Shown here piece after piece: positions 27,175-37,792 of a stretch of DNA of 41,030 bases. Origin of the DNA: Stramenopiles sp. TOSAG23-2 (Eukaryota > Sar). Position 1 is the first letter of the stretch. Every line of letters begins with the position of its first letter. The position numbers and the translations under genes are program-made. Location of the stretch: contig LT649304.1 of assembly GCA_900128395.1 (NCBI GenBank), positions 1 through 41,030 of the forward strand, given 5' to 3'. The notes beneath the pieces are model-generated. The model made no database searches and had not been told where the DNA came from. It was given only the letters and a program-made list of their open reading frames with translations.

Positions 27175-30100
27175 TTACACAATTCCACTGTACTTTGATT
27201 TTTTGTAATCATCAAAGAATTTTGTAAAGAAAGATCTACCGACATTATCTTCTCTTGCATATATTTGTCTTGTTTCATGTTCTGTGCATATATTAAATAA
27301 GAAATACAAACCTTCTTTCAAATCTACGTCAGATGTCCACATGGTGATCCCATAGCTTTTCATTTCTTTAAAAACAGAAGATAGTAAATATGGCACAAAA
27401 TGTCGAAAAACTGTTGCATGATTAGCTATTTCCTCGTATATACGTCGTAGATATCTCATACTAGCAAAAAAATGTTCGGTATATAGTTGTTTTGATGAAA
27501 CATTTTCATCGTCATTACTATCAATACTATCTACCACTATCTGATTACTACTATCTTTGCGATTAAATACAATGAAGATTTCGTGAATTGTTGCATTCAA
27601 TAAGCTGACAATATGCCCGGCACATTGATACAATGCCCTACTACGAGATTGAAATAGCGTCATAAGCAATTTGTACATAGATTTCATGTATTTAACAAAC
27701 TTTACATGAATGTTTTCCCCTTTGTCTACCTTTGTATTATCATCTGTTGCCCATGATGAAATATTTTTACTTAAAATATATAAAATACATGTACATGCAC
27801 TTGATGAAATCAATATTTTTTTATTACGTTGGCATAATATGATTAAAATATTGAAAATTTCATCATAATTACTAGAATTGTAGTTATTTTCACTGTTTTT
27901 GCCAGGATGTTGCTCATCGTCATTATTATAGCTTGTTACATTTGTTATTTTCTTATCAACATATATGCCAATATTTCTAATGATAGTTGGCAAATGGTTT
28001 GCAATTACAATATATTTCCATTCCTCTTCGCAGTATTCAATGAAAACTTCAAGAGCCTTGAAACTTACAGAAGCTACATTGTCATTTAAAATTGAGTCTA
28101 ATAATATATTTAGGATTCGATCAAATGTATAACCACCATCATCTTTGATGCAATTAACACTTATATTCTGTACAGCTTCTTCAAGAAATAACACATCTAC
28201 GCATACAATATTGCCAGTTGTATTATTGCTAATACTCAAGCACTTTTGGAAAATGGATACAAATAAATTTGAGTCGACCCCTTTGAAGCGCAACATACTG
28301 TTTGTCACCCTAATTAAAAAATTCTTTACAAAACGATTCCCACCGTTTGGATTGTTATTATTCTTTAAAACATGTTTCAATGCGCTTGGAACTGCGCTTA
28401 ATGATTTTGGTTCGTAAACTTTAAACCCTTTGTGTTTCTCAAAATACTTCTCACATCGTGTAATTATTTCGTAATAATCTAATATTGGCGAAAGTAATTT
28501 ATAGACATTTGAGTCATGATAATCGATATCATTTAGATTTAAATTATACATTAAACGGTCTAGCAGTTGAATTGCATTTATAACAATTTGTACGATACGA
28601 ATATACAAGTCTTGTGTTTTTTTCATATCTTTATCATCATCCATTTCAAACATAATATTTTCCAATGGTGGTGGCACTTCCTCATCATTAGCATCCTCAT
28701 CGCCGTCCATCATTTCTTGTTCCGCCTCATCATAATTCATTACATGAGTCAAAAATTTTTGCAGTAAAACTTCATTAGTACAATTAAAGAAAATTTCCAA
28801 ATTTTCATATTTACCGCTTGATATTAAATTATTTGTCGTAGTGGTAGTACATAAAATATTACAAATTGCTATATATTTTGATTCAGTTTTTTCTTGAAGC
28901 AAAATATCGTCTGCTATAATTATACTGTTAAGCAATCGATTCGTTAATATTGCTAACCACGTCATGTTGTTATTTTCGCCCCTTGCAGCTACTTTAGCGG
29001 TTGTCGGTAAATACAATAGTGTCTTTATCTCATGCAATGGAATTTTGACAAGCTCTTCCGTCTTCATTATCGATAATAATTTGCAGATAGCATTTAACGT
29101 TGATACTTGAAAATCTCCATCGTTTAATGATCCGTTTGCTAACGAGTTTATAAAAAAATGCAAGAAATTTGGTGCTAATTCCATTGAAATGTATTCAGTA
29201 GGCATACTATTGAATAAAATCAATAATGAGGCATAACTTGGATCATCGTTGTTCTTGCTTTCATTATGTTTAGTCATCTTTCGTCTTTTTTTTTGTCGTT
29301 TTCCACCACTAGACTCCATAATTTTGATTCTTGTATCCATTTGTTTATACAATTCATTCATTATACAGTTACGCAATGAATTAGATTCAAATACATTTGC
29401 TGCTATAAAACTGGTATGGCTTTCAATAATAGAAAGCGTATCCTTGTTGCTAATATATGTTATGAACAACTGAAGCCAAAATTTTGCAAATCTATTCATA
29501 TAGTCATGATCACAATATTTCGATAGTAAGAATATATTATCAAAAACAAGTTTGTTGCCAGTGACGATATCATCTACACTACCAGAAAATATTACAGAAG
29601 ATAATATATCATTATCGCATACGGCTAAATGCATTTCAATGACAACATTAGATAATTTATTGAGTTCTTCGATGCAATAGGTATGTTTTTCAATATGACT
29701 TTTACTTTTGTCACCTTCTACAGTAATGTCATTAATGGCTACATTATAATCTTCCTTTGCTGAATGATATATTGAAATTAAACGCAACAAAAGCTTCAAC
29801 AAAATATAACGTTGTTTATTACTTAGGGATATACCAATTTTACAAAATGGTTTAACAAGAGACGAAATGTTTTTACAGATATCTAATGTAATCAAATGCG
29901 ACGACGCTACAGAAGGTGCCTTATTTAAAAGATTATTGTTACTAAATTGATCGATTTCTTTTGGCAAATATCTATATGCACGTTGGCATAGGAAAATCAA
30001 TGCATCTAATACTTCAAAGACAGAATAATTGTTTTCAGTGAAATTAATCGTACTATCATCCTCCTTCAACAAATACCTTATTAAATCTAAAGCATCATGT

Positions 30101-31950
30101 GACAATTTAACGCTATTATGTGATGCAATACTTCCAGATGAACACAATTTGTAGAGAAATTTACTGGTTAATTGCACAATTATGTAATTATTTCCATTTG
30201 ACTTGTTTTTCGCGTTGTCTTTATATGACATAATCAAAATGTTCCATAAACTAGGTAATTTAGCCGGAAGACATAGTGCAAATTGCTTACTTAACGCATT
30301 TAAAAATCTTACATTCAAAAATAAATTGGAAAATAATTCACCATCTTCCACAATACTGTCACGTTTCTCAATTGAATTGTATTTTTCCGGGACATTCAGA
30401 AACATTTTCAAAACTACATCTATTTGCCTTAATTCACTATAAATTTGCAACAATTCTATTATAAAGTTTACTGATTCATCCAATATTGTTTTATATTTTT
30501 CACCTACGGAACTATCTCCAACATTGAAAACGTTTGATTCTAATCGTATCTTGGATATTTTAATACATTTTAACATTAATGATAAAGTCAATAAAATCTC
30601 CTCATGACTAATTAATTCATGATTTATTCGTAAAAAGGTCGTTAAGATTGATATTTCATATTTAATGCTATCAGCTACATCATCTCCATTAATCATAGCA
30701 CTTGTCGTTGACTCTGCGTGACGTTTAAAAACATCAATATGTCGAACACAATATTGCTTCAATATATTAAATTGTGGACGATCTTTATCTTGTTCATTGT
30801 ATACATATGAATCATCCGAATTCAGCATCGTTTTTAATAATTTGTCTTGTTGAAATAATCCTAGGACGGAATAAGATCCGGTTTTAGACGGATCTAGTAA
30901 ATAATATGTATGATACAGTTCAATGAAAAATTGAAAGTTAATTGTAATTTCTGATAATTCTTTTTTTGATTTTACTTTCTCAACATGCAATGATAACTTT
31001 TCAAGGAAAATTTTATATAAGAAGGATGTATCCCATGTTGCTCCATATTTATGCATCCCTACCATTAATTGTGCAACATATGTTACTGGGGTATTTGACG
31101 TTTTCGTTTTCTTTTTCTTTTTTTTTTTCTTCTTATCATCGTCGTTATTATTAACATTATATATAAAATGTTCCATTGTTTTAAATGCAGATGGATAGCT
31201 TAAAATATCAACACTAGAAAATAAAGCGTTGCTAAATATTTGCTTTGATAAGGACCGAAGTTTCTTGTGATCGTTCCTTTTGCCATTGTTATTACTATGC
31301 TCAAAATCTCTATTAGGTGAAACCTCGTTATTCATCAATGCCATTAAAGGATGTATTAAATTATTTAAAAATGTTGAAAAAATTTTCTTTCTATTTGCTT
31401 GCTCATATAATAAATTATTTAATAGTTCCAAAAGTACAATTATTAATGACCTACATGGAAAATATATTTCCTCGTAATGCGACAAAGCACTTGAATCATT
31501 AAAATTACTTAATATCGATCCAACTGCTTTACAGTAATCGGAAAAAGGAGGACGGTACTGTATACGTCGTTCTAAAAATACATTTCTTAAAACGAGTGTA
31601 CATGCCGTCATTAATTTATCATTCTTGAGTTTTTGTAAATTATCAAATATTTTATTGGTTGCCTTCATAATATTCTCAGCAGAGTTTTTTGGCAAGGCGC
31701 AGACATTACTAGAGCTATTCTCAAGGATTTCGTCCATAATGTTCCATATATTAACGTTGTCATAAAAATTAACTGCATTATCGCATGACCATTTTAATAT
31801 ATTTCCACGTAACTTATTGATAGCTACAAGCTCAATATTTAAAGAAATATTTCCCGTCTTGCTTAAATTTTCATCAATTAATTTTTGTACATTTTCCACT
31901 GGTTGGTTGGATTTCTTTGCTTCTTCCCATTTATTATACAATGTCGCCAT
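27175..31950 (-). CDS. URB2: Urb2/Npa2-like ribosome-biogenesis protein (1591 aa)
   Basis: A long all-helical protein typical of the Urb2/Npa2 family, whose members act in the nucleolus in early 60S pre-ribosome assembly with Urb1/Npa1. The best evidence is the C-terminal block from about residue 1510: FRHFVPYLLSSVF, then LKEGLYFLFNICTEHE, then VGRSFFTKFFDDYKKSKYSG. It matches the conserved Urb2 C-terminal pattern ending in a DYKK motif. The length agrees with the family (about 1200-1600 aa). Lys-rich (near 272) and Asp/Glu-rich (near 1090) loops are present. The ATG at 31950 starts helix sequence directly. The gene appears intact and intronless. The N-terminal two thirds are too diverged for me to assign on their own. 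Confidence 0.75.
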   Translation of the reverse strand: MATLYNKWEEAKKSNQPVENVQKLIDENLSKTGNISLNIELVAINKLRGNILKWSCDNAVNFYDNVNIWNIMDEILENSSSNVCALPKNSAENIMKATNKIFDNLQKLKNDKLMTACTLVLRNVFLERRIQYRPPFSDYCKAVGSILSNFNDSSALSHYEEIYFPCRSLIIVLLELLNNLLYEQANRKKIFSTFLNNLIHPLMALMNNEVSPNRDFEHSNNNGKRNDHKKLRSLSKQIFSNALFSSVDILSYPSAFKTMEHFIYNVNNNDDDKKKKKKKKKTKTSNTPVTYVAQLMVGMHKYGATWDTSFLYKIFLEKLSLHVEKVKSKKELSEITINFQFFIELYHTYYLLDPSKTGSYSVLGLFQQDKLLKTMLNSDDSYVYNEQDKDRPQFNILKQYCVRHIDVFKRHAESTTSAMINGDDVADSIKYEISILTTFLRINHELISHEEILLTLSLMLKCIKISKIRLESNVFNVGDSSVGEKYKTILDESVNFIIELLQIYSELRQIDVVLKMFLNVPEKYNSIEKRDSIVEDGELFSNLFLNVRFLNALSKQFALCLPAKLPSLWNILIMSYKDNAKNKSNGNNYIIVQLTSKFLYKLCSSGSIASHNSVKLSHDALDLIRYLLKEDDSTINFTENNYSVFEVLDALIFLCQRAYRYLPKEIDQFSNNNLLNKAPSVASSHLITLDICKNISSLVKPFCKIGISLSNKQRYILLKLLLRLISIYHSAKEDYNVAINDITVEGDKSKSHIEKHTYCIEELNKLSNVVIEMHLAVCDNDILSSVIFSGSVDDIVTGNKLVFDNIFLLSKYCDHDYMNRFAKFWLQLFITYISNKDTLSIIESHTSFIAANVFESNSLRNCIMNELYKQMDTRIKIMESSGGKRQKKRRKMTKHNESKNNDDPSYASLLILFNSMPTEYISMELAPNFLHFFINSLANGSLNDGDFQVSTLNAICKLLSIMKTEELVKIPLHEIKTLLYLPTTAKVAARGENNNMTWLAILTNRLLNSIIIADDILLQEKTESKYIAICNILCTTTTTNNLISSGKYENLEIFFNCTNEVLLQKFLTHVMNYDEAEQEMMDGDEDANDEEVPPPLENIMFEMDDDKDMKKTQDLYIRIVQIVINAIQLLDRLMYNLNLNDIDYHDSNVYKLLSPILDYYEIITRCEKYFEKHKGFKVYEPKSLSAVPSALKHVLKNNNNPNGGNRFVKNFLIRVTNSMLRFKGVDSNLFVSIFQKCLSISNNTTGNIVCVDVLFLEEAVQNISVNCIKDDGGYTFDRILNILLDSILNDNVASVSFKALEVFIEYCEEEWKYIVIANHLPTIIRNIGIYVDKKITNVTSYNNDDEQHPGKNSENNYNSSNYDEIFNILIILCQRNKKILISSSACTCILYILSKNISSWATDDNTKVDKGENIHVKFVKYMKSMYKLLMTLFQSRSRALYQCAGHIVSLLNATIHEIFIVFNRKDSSNQIVVDSIDSNDDENVSSKQLYTEHFFASMRYLRRIYEEIANHATVFRHFVPYLLSSVFKEMKSYGITMWTSDVDLKEGLYFLFNICTEHETRQIYAREDNVGRSFFTKFFDDYKKSKYSGIV

Positions 31951-32519
31951 GCTTTTATTAATACGCTGTTTCTTATTTTGATTATGTAATGTTTTGTATT
32001 GAACTTTCTTTCCCTTTGTTCTATCTATTGTAATATGAATATGTATATCTATGTATTATTTGCTAATAATGTACAAATGTGCAAATAAATAAATTAAAAA
32101 AAATGGATGGTAGTAGTCCAGTAAAAAATGTAAAAAATGTTGTTGTTTTTTTGTTACGTGCTTTAGCTTATTAATACCTGTAAATCTAGTGTACTCTGGC
32201 AAGCGCAGAGTCTTCCCTTTTAAATCTAGTGTAAGTGCACTACCACTGGTGGTAGTAAATGATGAGAGGAAGAAGAAAAAAAAAACAGTACAGCTTAGCA
32301 TAAACAGAGCACCGACTACGAGGACTCGTATATAATACTGTATGTACCTATATAATATATTTCATTTCCCCTTCCCAGGTACATGTTGCACATCATCATC
32401 ATCTGGAAAACGTAGATTTGGACCCAGAAAAAAATAAATATTATACATTTAGCAAAATTTTATATATATATAAAACAAACCAACTATATACTACAAACCA
32501 ACTGTATATAATTCTTTGT
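31951..32519. promoter_or_regulatory. Divergent intergenic region between URB2 and the amidohydrolase gene
   Basis: Holds the promoters of both divergent genes. AAATCTAGTGTA occurs twice (about 32182 and 32221). A possible signal-peptide exon on the minus strand is listed at 32178-32301. Confidence 0.4.
32178..32301 (-). pseudogene. Possible 5' exon encoding a signal peptide
   Basis: The minus-strand ATG at 32301 opens MLSCTVFFFFFLSSFTTTSG, a signal-peptide-like start, then ALTLDLKGKTLRLPEYTRFT and a donor-like ACAG|GTATTA at 32178. No downstream exon is visible before URB2. This may be an orphan first exon of a secreted-protein gene, or chance. Confidence 0.3.
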
Positions 32520-34037
32520 ATGGCAAATTTTCTATTTAATAAATTACTACGACCGGTGGTAACGGCAACTGTTGCTGCATGTACTGTCGTTGGTGGAATA
32601 GGGTATAACAATAATAAATATAATAATACTGCTTTTCAATGTGAAAAAAAAAATTCAAATTTCAAAATAATTAAAGCAGAATTATTAATACCCGGACGTG
32701 GTGAACCAATTGAAAATGGAACTGTAATTATAAAAGGGAAAAAAATTGTGTATGCTGGTTGCAGCGATGCTGTAAATATCAAGCTGGATGAAAATGAAAT
32801 TCAACAAATTATTGAAGCACCAGTTGTAATGCCAGGAATGTGGGATTGTCATGTTCATTTTATCGGTGAATCTGACACCCCATCTGGATCATTGTTTGAT
32901 TCTTTTTTAAAGGAGCATGTAGCAACAAGAGCTGCTCGATGTGTTGCTCATGCTGCAAAAGCTTTAGATGCTGGGTTTACTAGTGTTAGAGAAGTTGGTG
33001 GAATTGGATGTCACCTTGCAAAGTTGATTGAAGATAAATCTATCCGTGGGCCAAAAATTTATTATGCCGGTCAAATTTTGTCAACTACTGGTGGTCATGG
33101 TGATGAACATGATATACCAATGGAAGTATGTGCTGCAGCTGGACCAGATCGTAATATTGGCTATTTATGTGATGGCGTGCCTGAATGTTTAAAAGCTGTG
33201 CGTCTACAAATTAGAAATGGTGCTAGTCATATTAAAATTTGCACAAGTGGTGGAGTAATGTCCAAAGTAGATGATCCTTTGCATCAACAATTTAGCCCGG
33301 AGGAATTAAATGCTATTGTGCAGGAAGCAGCTCGCTCTGAACGAATAGTAGCAGCACATTGCCATGGAAAAGCAGGAATCAAAGCCGCACTTGATGCTGG
33401 ATGTAAAACAATAGAGCATGGAACGTATTTAGATGAAGGCATGGCAGTATTAATGAAGGAAAAGGATGCTATTTTAGTACCTACCCGTTGGATAATTGAA
33501 TCATTATTAAAAATTATAAATAAAAATGATAACGAAGATACAGATTTGGGAATGTCTGCAGAGAATAATTTGGAAACATATCAAATTAGAAAATTAAAGG
33601 AAATTGCAAATACACATATGAATGGCATGAGAATAGCACATAAAATTGGTGTAAAAATTGCTCTTGGTACAGACATGTTCATATCATCTGGTTGGGGATT
33701 TCATGGCGAAGAGTGTCATTACCTAGAAAAAATGGGATTGACTCCACTTGAAGTCATAGAAGCAGCCACTGCTAATGGTTGTGAGACTCTTGGGAAGCAG
33801 GCCCCATTGAGTGGAATCATTAAAGCTGGTTATGATGCAGATATTTTGATTTTGAATGAAAACCCATTGAAAAATGTCTCTATTTTAGGCAATGCAAAAA
33901 AAATTAAAATGGTGTTAAAAGGTGGTGAAATTGTGAAAAATACCATGATAGGTAAAGATTCTAACGATGGGTCTAAAAATGATGATGATGATATTGGTAA
34001 AGCTGGAAAAGCATTTGCATTTTGGAACAGAGCTTAA
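32520..34037 (+). CDS. Metal-dependent amidohydrolase, prolidase/imidazolonepropionase-like (505 aa)
   Basis: The ATG at 32520 is chosen because the frame upstream has no ATG. The first ~45 residues contain RPVVTATVAACTVVGGIGY and could be an organelle-targeting or membrane-anchor segment. From about residue 55 the amidohydrolase fold is complete. It has the small β-domain (KAELLIPGRGEPIENGTVII), the metal ligands HVH near 108, a Lys that may be carbamylated in HIKICTSGG near 237, His in AAHCHG near 278 and in EHGTYL near 298, and the catalytic Asp in LGTDMF near 381. Close bacterial relatives are dipeptidases acting on Xaa-Pro or similar substrates; the substrate here cannot be told. The C-terminal tail is Asp/Asn-rich. 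The gene is intact. Confidence 0.85.
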   Translation: MANFLFNKLLRPVVTATVAACTVVGGIGYNNNKYNNTAFQCEKKNSNFKIIKAELLIPGRGEPIENGTVIIKGKKIVYAGCSDAVNIKLDENEIQQIIEAPVVMPGMWDCHVHFIGESDTPSGSLFDSFLKEHVATRAARCVAHAAKALDAGFTSVREVGGIGCHLAKLIEDKSIRGPKIYYAGQILSTTGGHGDEHDIPMEVCAAAGPDRNIGYLCDGVPECLKAVRLQIRNGASHIKICTSGGVMSKVDDPLHQQFSPEELNAIVQEAARSERIVAAHCHGKAGIKAALDAGCKTIEHGTYLDEGMAVLMKEKDAILVPTRWIIESLLKIINKNDNEDTDLGMSAENNLETYQIRKLKEIANTHMNGMRIAHKIGVKIALGTDMFISSGWGFHGEECHYLEKMGLTPLEVIEAATANGCETLGKQAPLSGIIKAGYDADILILNENPLKNVSILGNAKKIKMVLKGGEIVKNTMIGKDSNDGSKNDDDDIGKAGKAFAFWNRA

Positions 34038-34247
34038 AAAAGAGCTCATATGATATATTATAATATATATCATACGTCGTATATGTTTTAAGTAAAAATA
34101 TGTTTTAAGTAAGAGAATTTTTTATATCATATATATGATATTCATATGATAATATATAGGCATATTTTTATAAAATATATTTTTTATTAAAAATTTATTT
34201 TATCATATCTCTCATTAATAATCATCATATGTTCAAATCATATTCTT

Positions 34248-35969
34248 CTAATCTTTAGTAAGCTGTTTACATAATTTTGAAGATAGTAACTCTTTTTCAG
34301 CGATCTCATCATTTTTTTTTTTAGAATCTACAAATGGGAGGACCTTATCCATTTTTTCTAAAGCATATTTATCAAATCCTTGTTGAGAATTTACCCATTT
34401 AAATACGTCATCTGATCTGACATCTTTCGCAGTAGTATCAAAAATTAATTTAAATCCAACTGCTGACAGATCCTCCATATTTGGCATTTGTGAATCAGGA
34501 TCGTATTTGCAGAAACCACCGTCTAATACAGTATCCTCCGTACTTGTGTATGGGCATTGACCTAGACACTGACATGTTGCCATTTCCGGCGTTAAAGTAT
34601 TTAAATCATTTGAAGTTGGATCTCTTTGATTTGTAGCAATTAACGCACGTGCTTTCATGCTTTGTTGAAATTCCATAAAACTGGTGTAACATGTATCAAT
34701 TTGTTTGTTCATTGCGCTCTTAGTGGGTGCTTCTTGGCTTTCAGTTACTAGCTGCGCTTTCGTTTTAAACATAGGAGAACCACTACCTCTACAAGATGCT
34801 AATTTACACATAATTTCTTTTTCATTATTTGAATCACAGACACCGTCACACTTATCACAAAACCATGGCTTCCATTCCGTATATTGCCTTGTATTTTCCT
34901 TGATTCGTTTCAAATAATCATCCCTAGCTTTGTCGACAAAAGAAAACTCCTTTACAGCTGGTGTTTCCTCCAAAAATCCAAGATTTTTAGCCAGTTTATT
35001 CTTCTTTTGCATCTTCTTTTGCCTTCGCTTCTCCTTTTTTAATGCCCCTTTCAATTTTACAAATTCTAGTTGGGCTTTTTCACGATCTTCGGGTACTAAT
35101 ACGATTATATCTTCTTTGTCTATATTATATTCCGTGTATATTTTTTGGCAGTTCTGAAAATTGCTTTTTTCTGGTAAATCACTACATTTTAAACCATTGA
35201 AAACTGGAAAAGCCTTAACAATCCAGTAACATGCAATGCACTCTTCGGAAACGCGATCATCTTCACCTTCATTTTTCAAATTGGTACATTGCATATTTTT
35301 TTCACAATCGTCTGAGTGTATCATGTTGTAATCATGAATTCCAGTACATTTGTCAGTCAACAAATTTCCAGCACTATCGCGACAGTCTTTAGAATCACAA
35401 GTTGGTTTTAAGTCTGGAAATTTACGGTGTAACGCAGAACAAATTGCATAAGGTTTCACCTGACAAGCAGTTAAATACTGTATAAATGAACGTACCTCAG
35501 GATCGTACAAAAATTTTTGAACCCCTACTTTGCAATGTTCACCGCGTTCACATGGACTTGGCTCAGGTTGAAAATCTGACATGCTAGACACAGCTTTCGC
35601 TTTATCATCCATTTTTGGTTTTTGTCCATTGCATAAACTTCCACAATTAAAGCCACAAAGTTCACCATCAGAGCAAGGGAACGTCTTTGTACTTGCAGCT
35701 ACAACTTCTTGGCATATGTCACATGTAACTCCTCGGCCAGTAACTGGTTCTGGCGGTGGTACTGGTTTGGGATTGTTTCCTGGACCAGTGCTGCCTTCTT
35801 CCTGTGCGTCCTCATCAGTAGCAGCATTAACGTCTTCTCCACCACTGTCTTGTTTCAACATAGAAGTGTAAGAAGTTGGAGGTTTTGCACGTAAAGTAGC
35901 TGATTTGACATAATTACAAAAGACTAACGCAAAAAGAGAAATTATTAAAATTTGCAAATGCCACCTCAT
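34248..35969 (-). CDS. Secreted cysteine-rich protein (573 aa)
   Basis: The ATG at 35969 starts a signal peptide (MRWHLQILIISLFALVFC). An acidic and Pro-rich stretch follows. Cysteine clusters come next: TCDICQEVV, CSDGELCGFNCGSLC, TCDSKDCRDS, EECIACYWIV, then WFCDKCDGVCDS and TCQCLGQCPY near the C-terminus. CxxCxxxV starts resemble saposin-like modules, but the cysteine spacing does not fit a full saposin domain. The middle (about 300-330) is Lys-rich coiled coil. No membrane anchor is seen. Composition and style (Cys pairs plus basic coiled coils, signal peptide, no anchor) resemble the 1721-aa protein at 3977, but I cannot show homology by eye. Confidence 0.7.
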   Translation of the reverse strand: MRWHLQILIISLFALVFCNYVKSATLRAKPPTSYTSMLKQDSGGEDVNAATDEDAQEEGSTGPGNNPKPVPPPEPVTGRGVTCDICQEVVAASTKTFPCSDGELCGFNCGSLCNGQKPKMDDKAKAVSSMSDFQPEPSPCERGEHCKVGVQKFLYDPEVRSFIQYLTACQVKPYAICSALHRKFPDLKPTCDSKDCRDSAGNLLTDKCTGIHDYNMIHSDDCEKNMQCTNLKNEGEDDRVSEECIACYWIVKAFPVFNGLKCSDLPEKSNFQNCQKIYTEYNIDKEDIIVLVPEDREKAQLEFVKLKGALKKEKRRQKKMQKKNKLAKNLGFLEETPAVKEFSFVDKARDDYLKRIKENTRQYTEWKPWFCDKCDGVCDSNNEKEIMCKLASCRGSGSPMFKTKAQLVTESQEAPTKSAMNKQIDTCYTSFMEFQQSMKARALIATNQRDPTSNDLNTLTPEMATCQCLGQCPYTSTEDTVLDGGFCKYDPDSQMPNMEDLSAVGFKLIFDTTAKDVRSDDVFKWVNSQQGFDKYALEKMDKVLPFVDSKKKNDEIAEKELLSSKLCKQLTKD

Positions 35970-36426
35970 CTTTTGTTGCTATTCTACTATTTTATATTTA
36001 TTTATTATTTACAACAGGAAATTAATATATACATATATATATATACGTATACATACCTAATTATGCAAAGTATTTACCTGCAGTAGTAGTGGAGAAAATT
36101 AATCTATAAAAAATCCCCCCTTTGTATATACGTTTATCGCGATATTCCTTTTTTTTCATGGTTTTTTTCTTCATCATCAAGCATCAAGCCAAAAAAGTTT
36201 CGCCTTAAAAATGAACTTAATGATATTTACCTGTGTGTAGAAGCTTTATTGTTTCCAATGCTATTTACCTTGTAGAGATATATATCCCACATACCACATA
36301 CTCATCAAAAACGTTATAAATTTATTGTTTTGTGCTTTATTACAAAAGAAATAAATAAATGTAATGTTTACAAAATAAAAGTAATTGCACGAGACAAGAT
36401 TACCATATACATGTAAATGAGCAACT
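35970..36426. promoter_or_regulatory. Divergent intergenic region
   Basis: Lies between the secreted-protein and ankyrin genes, so it should hold both promoters. On the minus strand there are three AG|GTAAATA donor-like sequences (near 36075, 36228 and 36269), which might be 5'-UTR splice sites of the secreted-protein gene. Otherwise AT-rich. Confidence 0.3.
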
Positions 36427-37691
36427 ATGGATGAGATGAATGATTATTTATTTACACAATTGCCAGTTACGCATGCAACGACATCGTACGATAAATTAGA
36501 AAAACCAGATGATAATGGACGTTATGCTTTACATTATGCATGTATGAATAAAGAAAGTACATTTGGACAAATTGAACGGATTTTATCATCAAATAGACGT
36601 GCTAGACGATATCGTGATATCAATAAAAAAATCCCTTTACATTATGCAATCGAACTTGGACCAGATGCAAATGAATCTATCATTGAGCTTCTTTTAACAC
36701 ATTATATGAAAGGTGCTGAATTTATGGTCTATGAATATGATCGTACATTATTGCACAAAGCAATTATGTTAGGTGGTAAATATGAAATTTTAGAAATGCT
36801 TCTTCATGCTTATCCAGACGCTATTACGATGAAAACACTTAATACAGAGCATTTGCCAATACATTATGGTATATTATATCACTCTCCATATGATATCATC
36901 CGATTATTGTATCATGCATATCCAAAGTCATTGGAAATGGTGGATTATCTTGGGCGTACACCCTTGCATATATCTATACGAAATCATTGCCCTATAAATG
37001 TTGTTAACTATTTGATAAGACGGCATCCACACGAATGTTCAAAGACTTCAAGACTTCATTGGAAGAATTGCCTAGTATAACGGACGAGGAAAAAGACGCT
37101 AGAAATGCAATTGCTGATGCCAACACATTGCTTCTTAATCAAGCAACAGATTTACAAGATGGAATGAAGGATCTTTTGCTAGAGGAAGATATACAATGGG
37201 AAGAATATAGTAACGAAATGAAATTTATTGAAATGTTGAAAAGGGAAGAAAAGACGCGTAAAGATGTACAAAATAGACGAAGGCGGGAAGAAATGTGGAA
37301 GAGAATGCGACGAAAGAAAAAGAAGAAAAAGAAAGATGAAGGCAAAAGTGGTTATAGCGATGATGAAGATGCATGGAGTTTTGCGACTGATGATGTCATT
37401 TCAATTGGCAGTTCCATCGCAGAAGGACTTACTGATGATGAATTGCTTTTCTTTAAACGATTAGAATATGAATTGACAGAAATGCATGAAATTTTAGAAA
37501 TGCATGAAATGGATGGGGCATATAATTACAAATCAAGAGCAGGTAGCCGAGGTGTTGGAAATGGATATCAATTAGATAGCAGAGGGAGTGATACATTTAT
37601 GAATATAAATGAGCAGCTTGGGATTAAAAATGAAATTGATGAGGAAGAGGATGCACTGGAAGATGCATTTGGTGCAATGTTACATAAGTAA
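36427..37691 (+). pseudogene. Ankyrin-repeat protein gene broken by an 8-bp duplication
   Basis: The ATG at 36427 starts 217 codons with about five ankyrin repeats (GRYALHYACM, KIPLHYAIEL, RTLLHKAIML, HLPIHYGILY, RTPLHISIRN). The frame shifts at a perfect 8-bp tandem duplication AGACTTCA-AGACTTCA (37043-37058). Beyond it, another frame gives about 210 codons of charged coiled coil (NRRRREEMWKRMRRKKKKKK) and an acidic tail ending at 37691. Dropping one 8-bp copy would join the two frames without a stop, giving a protein of about 418 aa. Either the allele is broken, the duplication is a sequencing or assembly error, or it is a transposon footprint. Ankyrin repeats bind proteins; the partner is unknown. 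Repeats of this LPLHYA style are common in stramenopiles. Confidence 0.7.
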
Positions 37692-37766
37692 AAAAGTTCC
37701 TACACGTACTGTCCTTCTTTGTATTTATATTTTATATATATCATAAAAAATTTCTTTTTACACACG

Positions 37767-37792
37767 CACACACACACACACACACACACACT
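37767..37792. repeat. (CA)n microsatellite
   Basis: A CA tract lies between two convergent genes and touches the stop codon of the tetraspanin-like gene. Confidence 0.9.
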
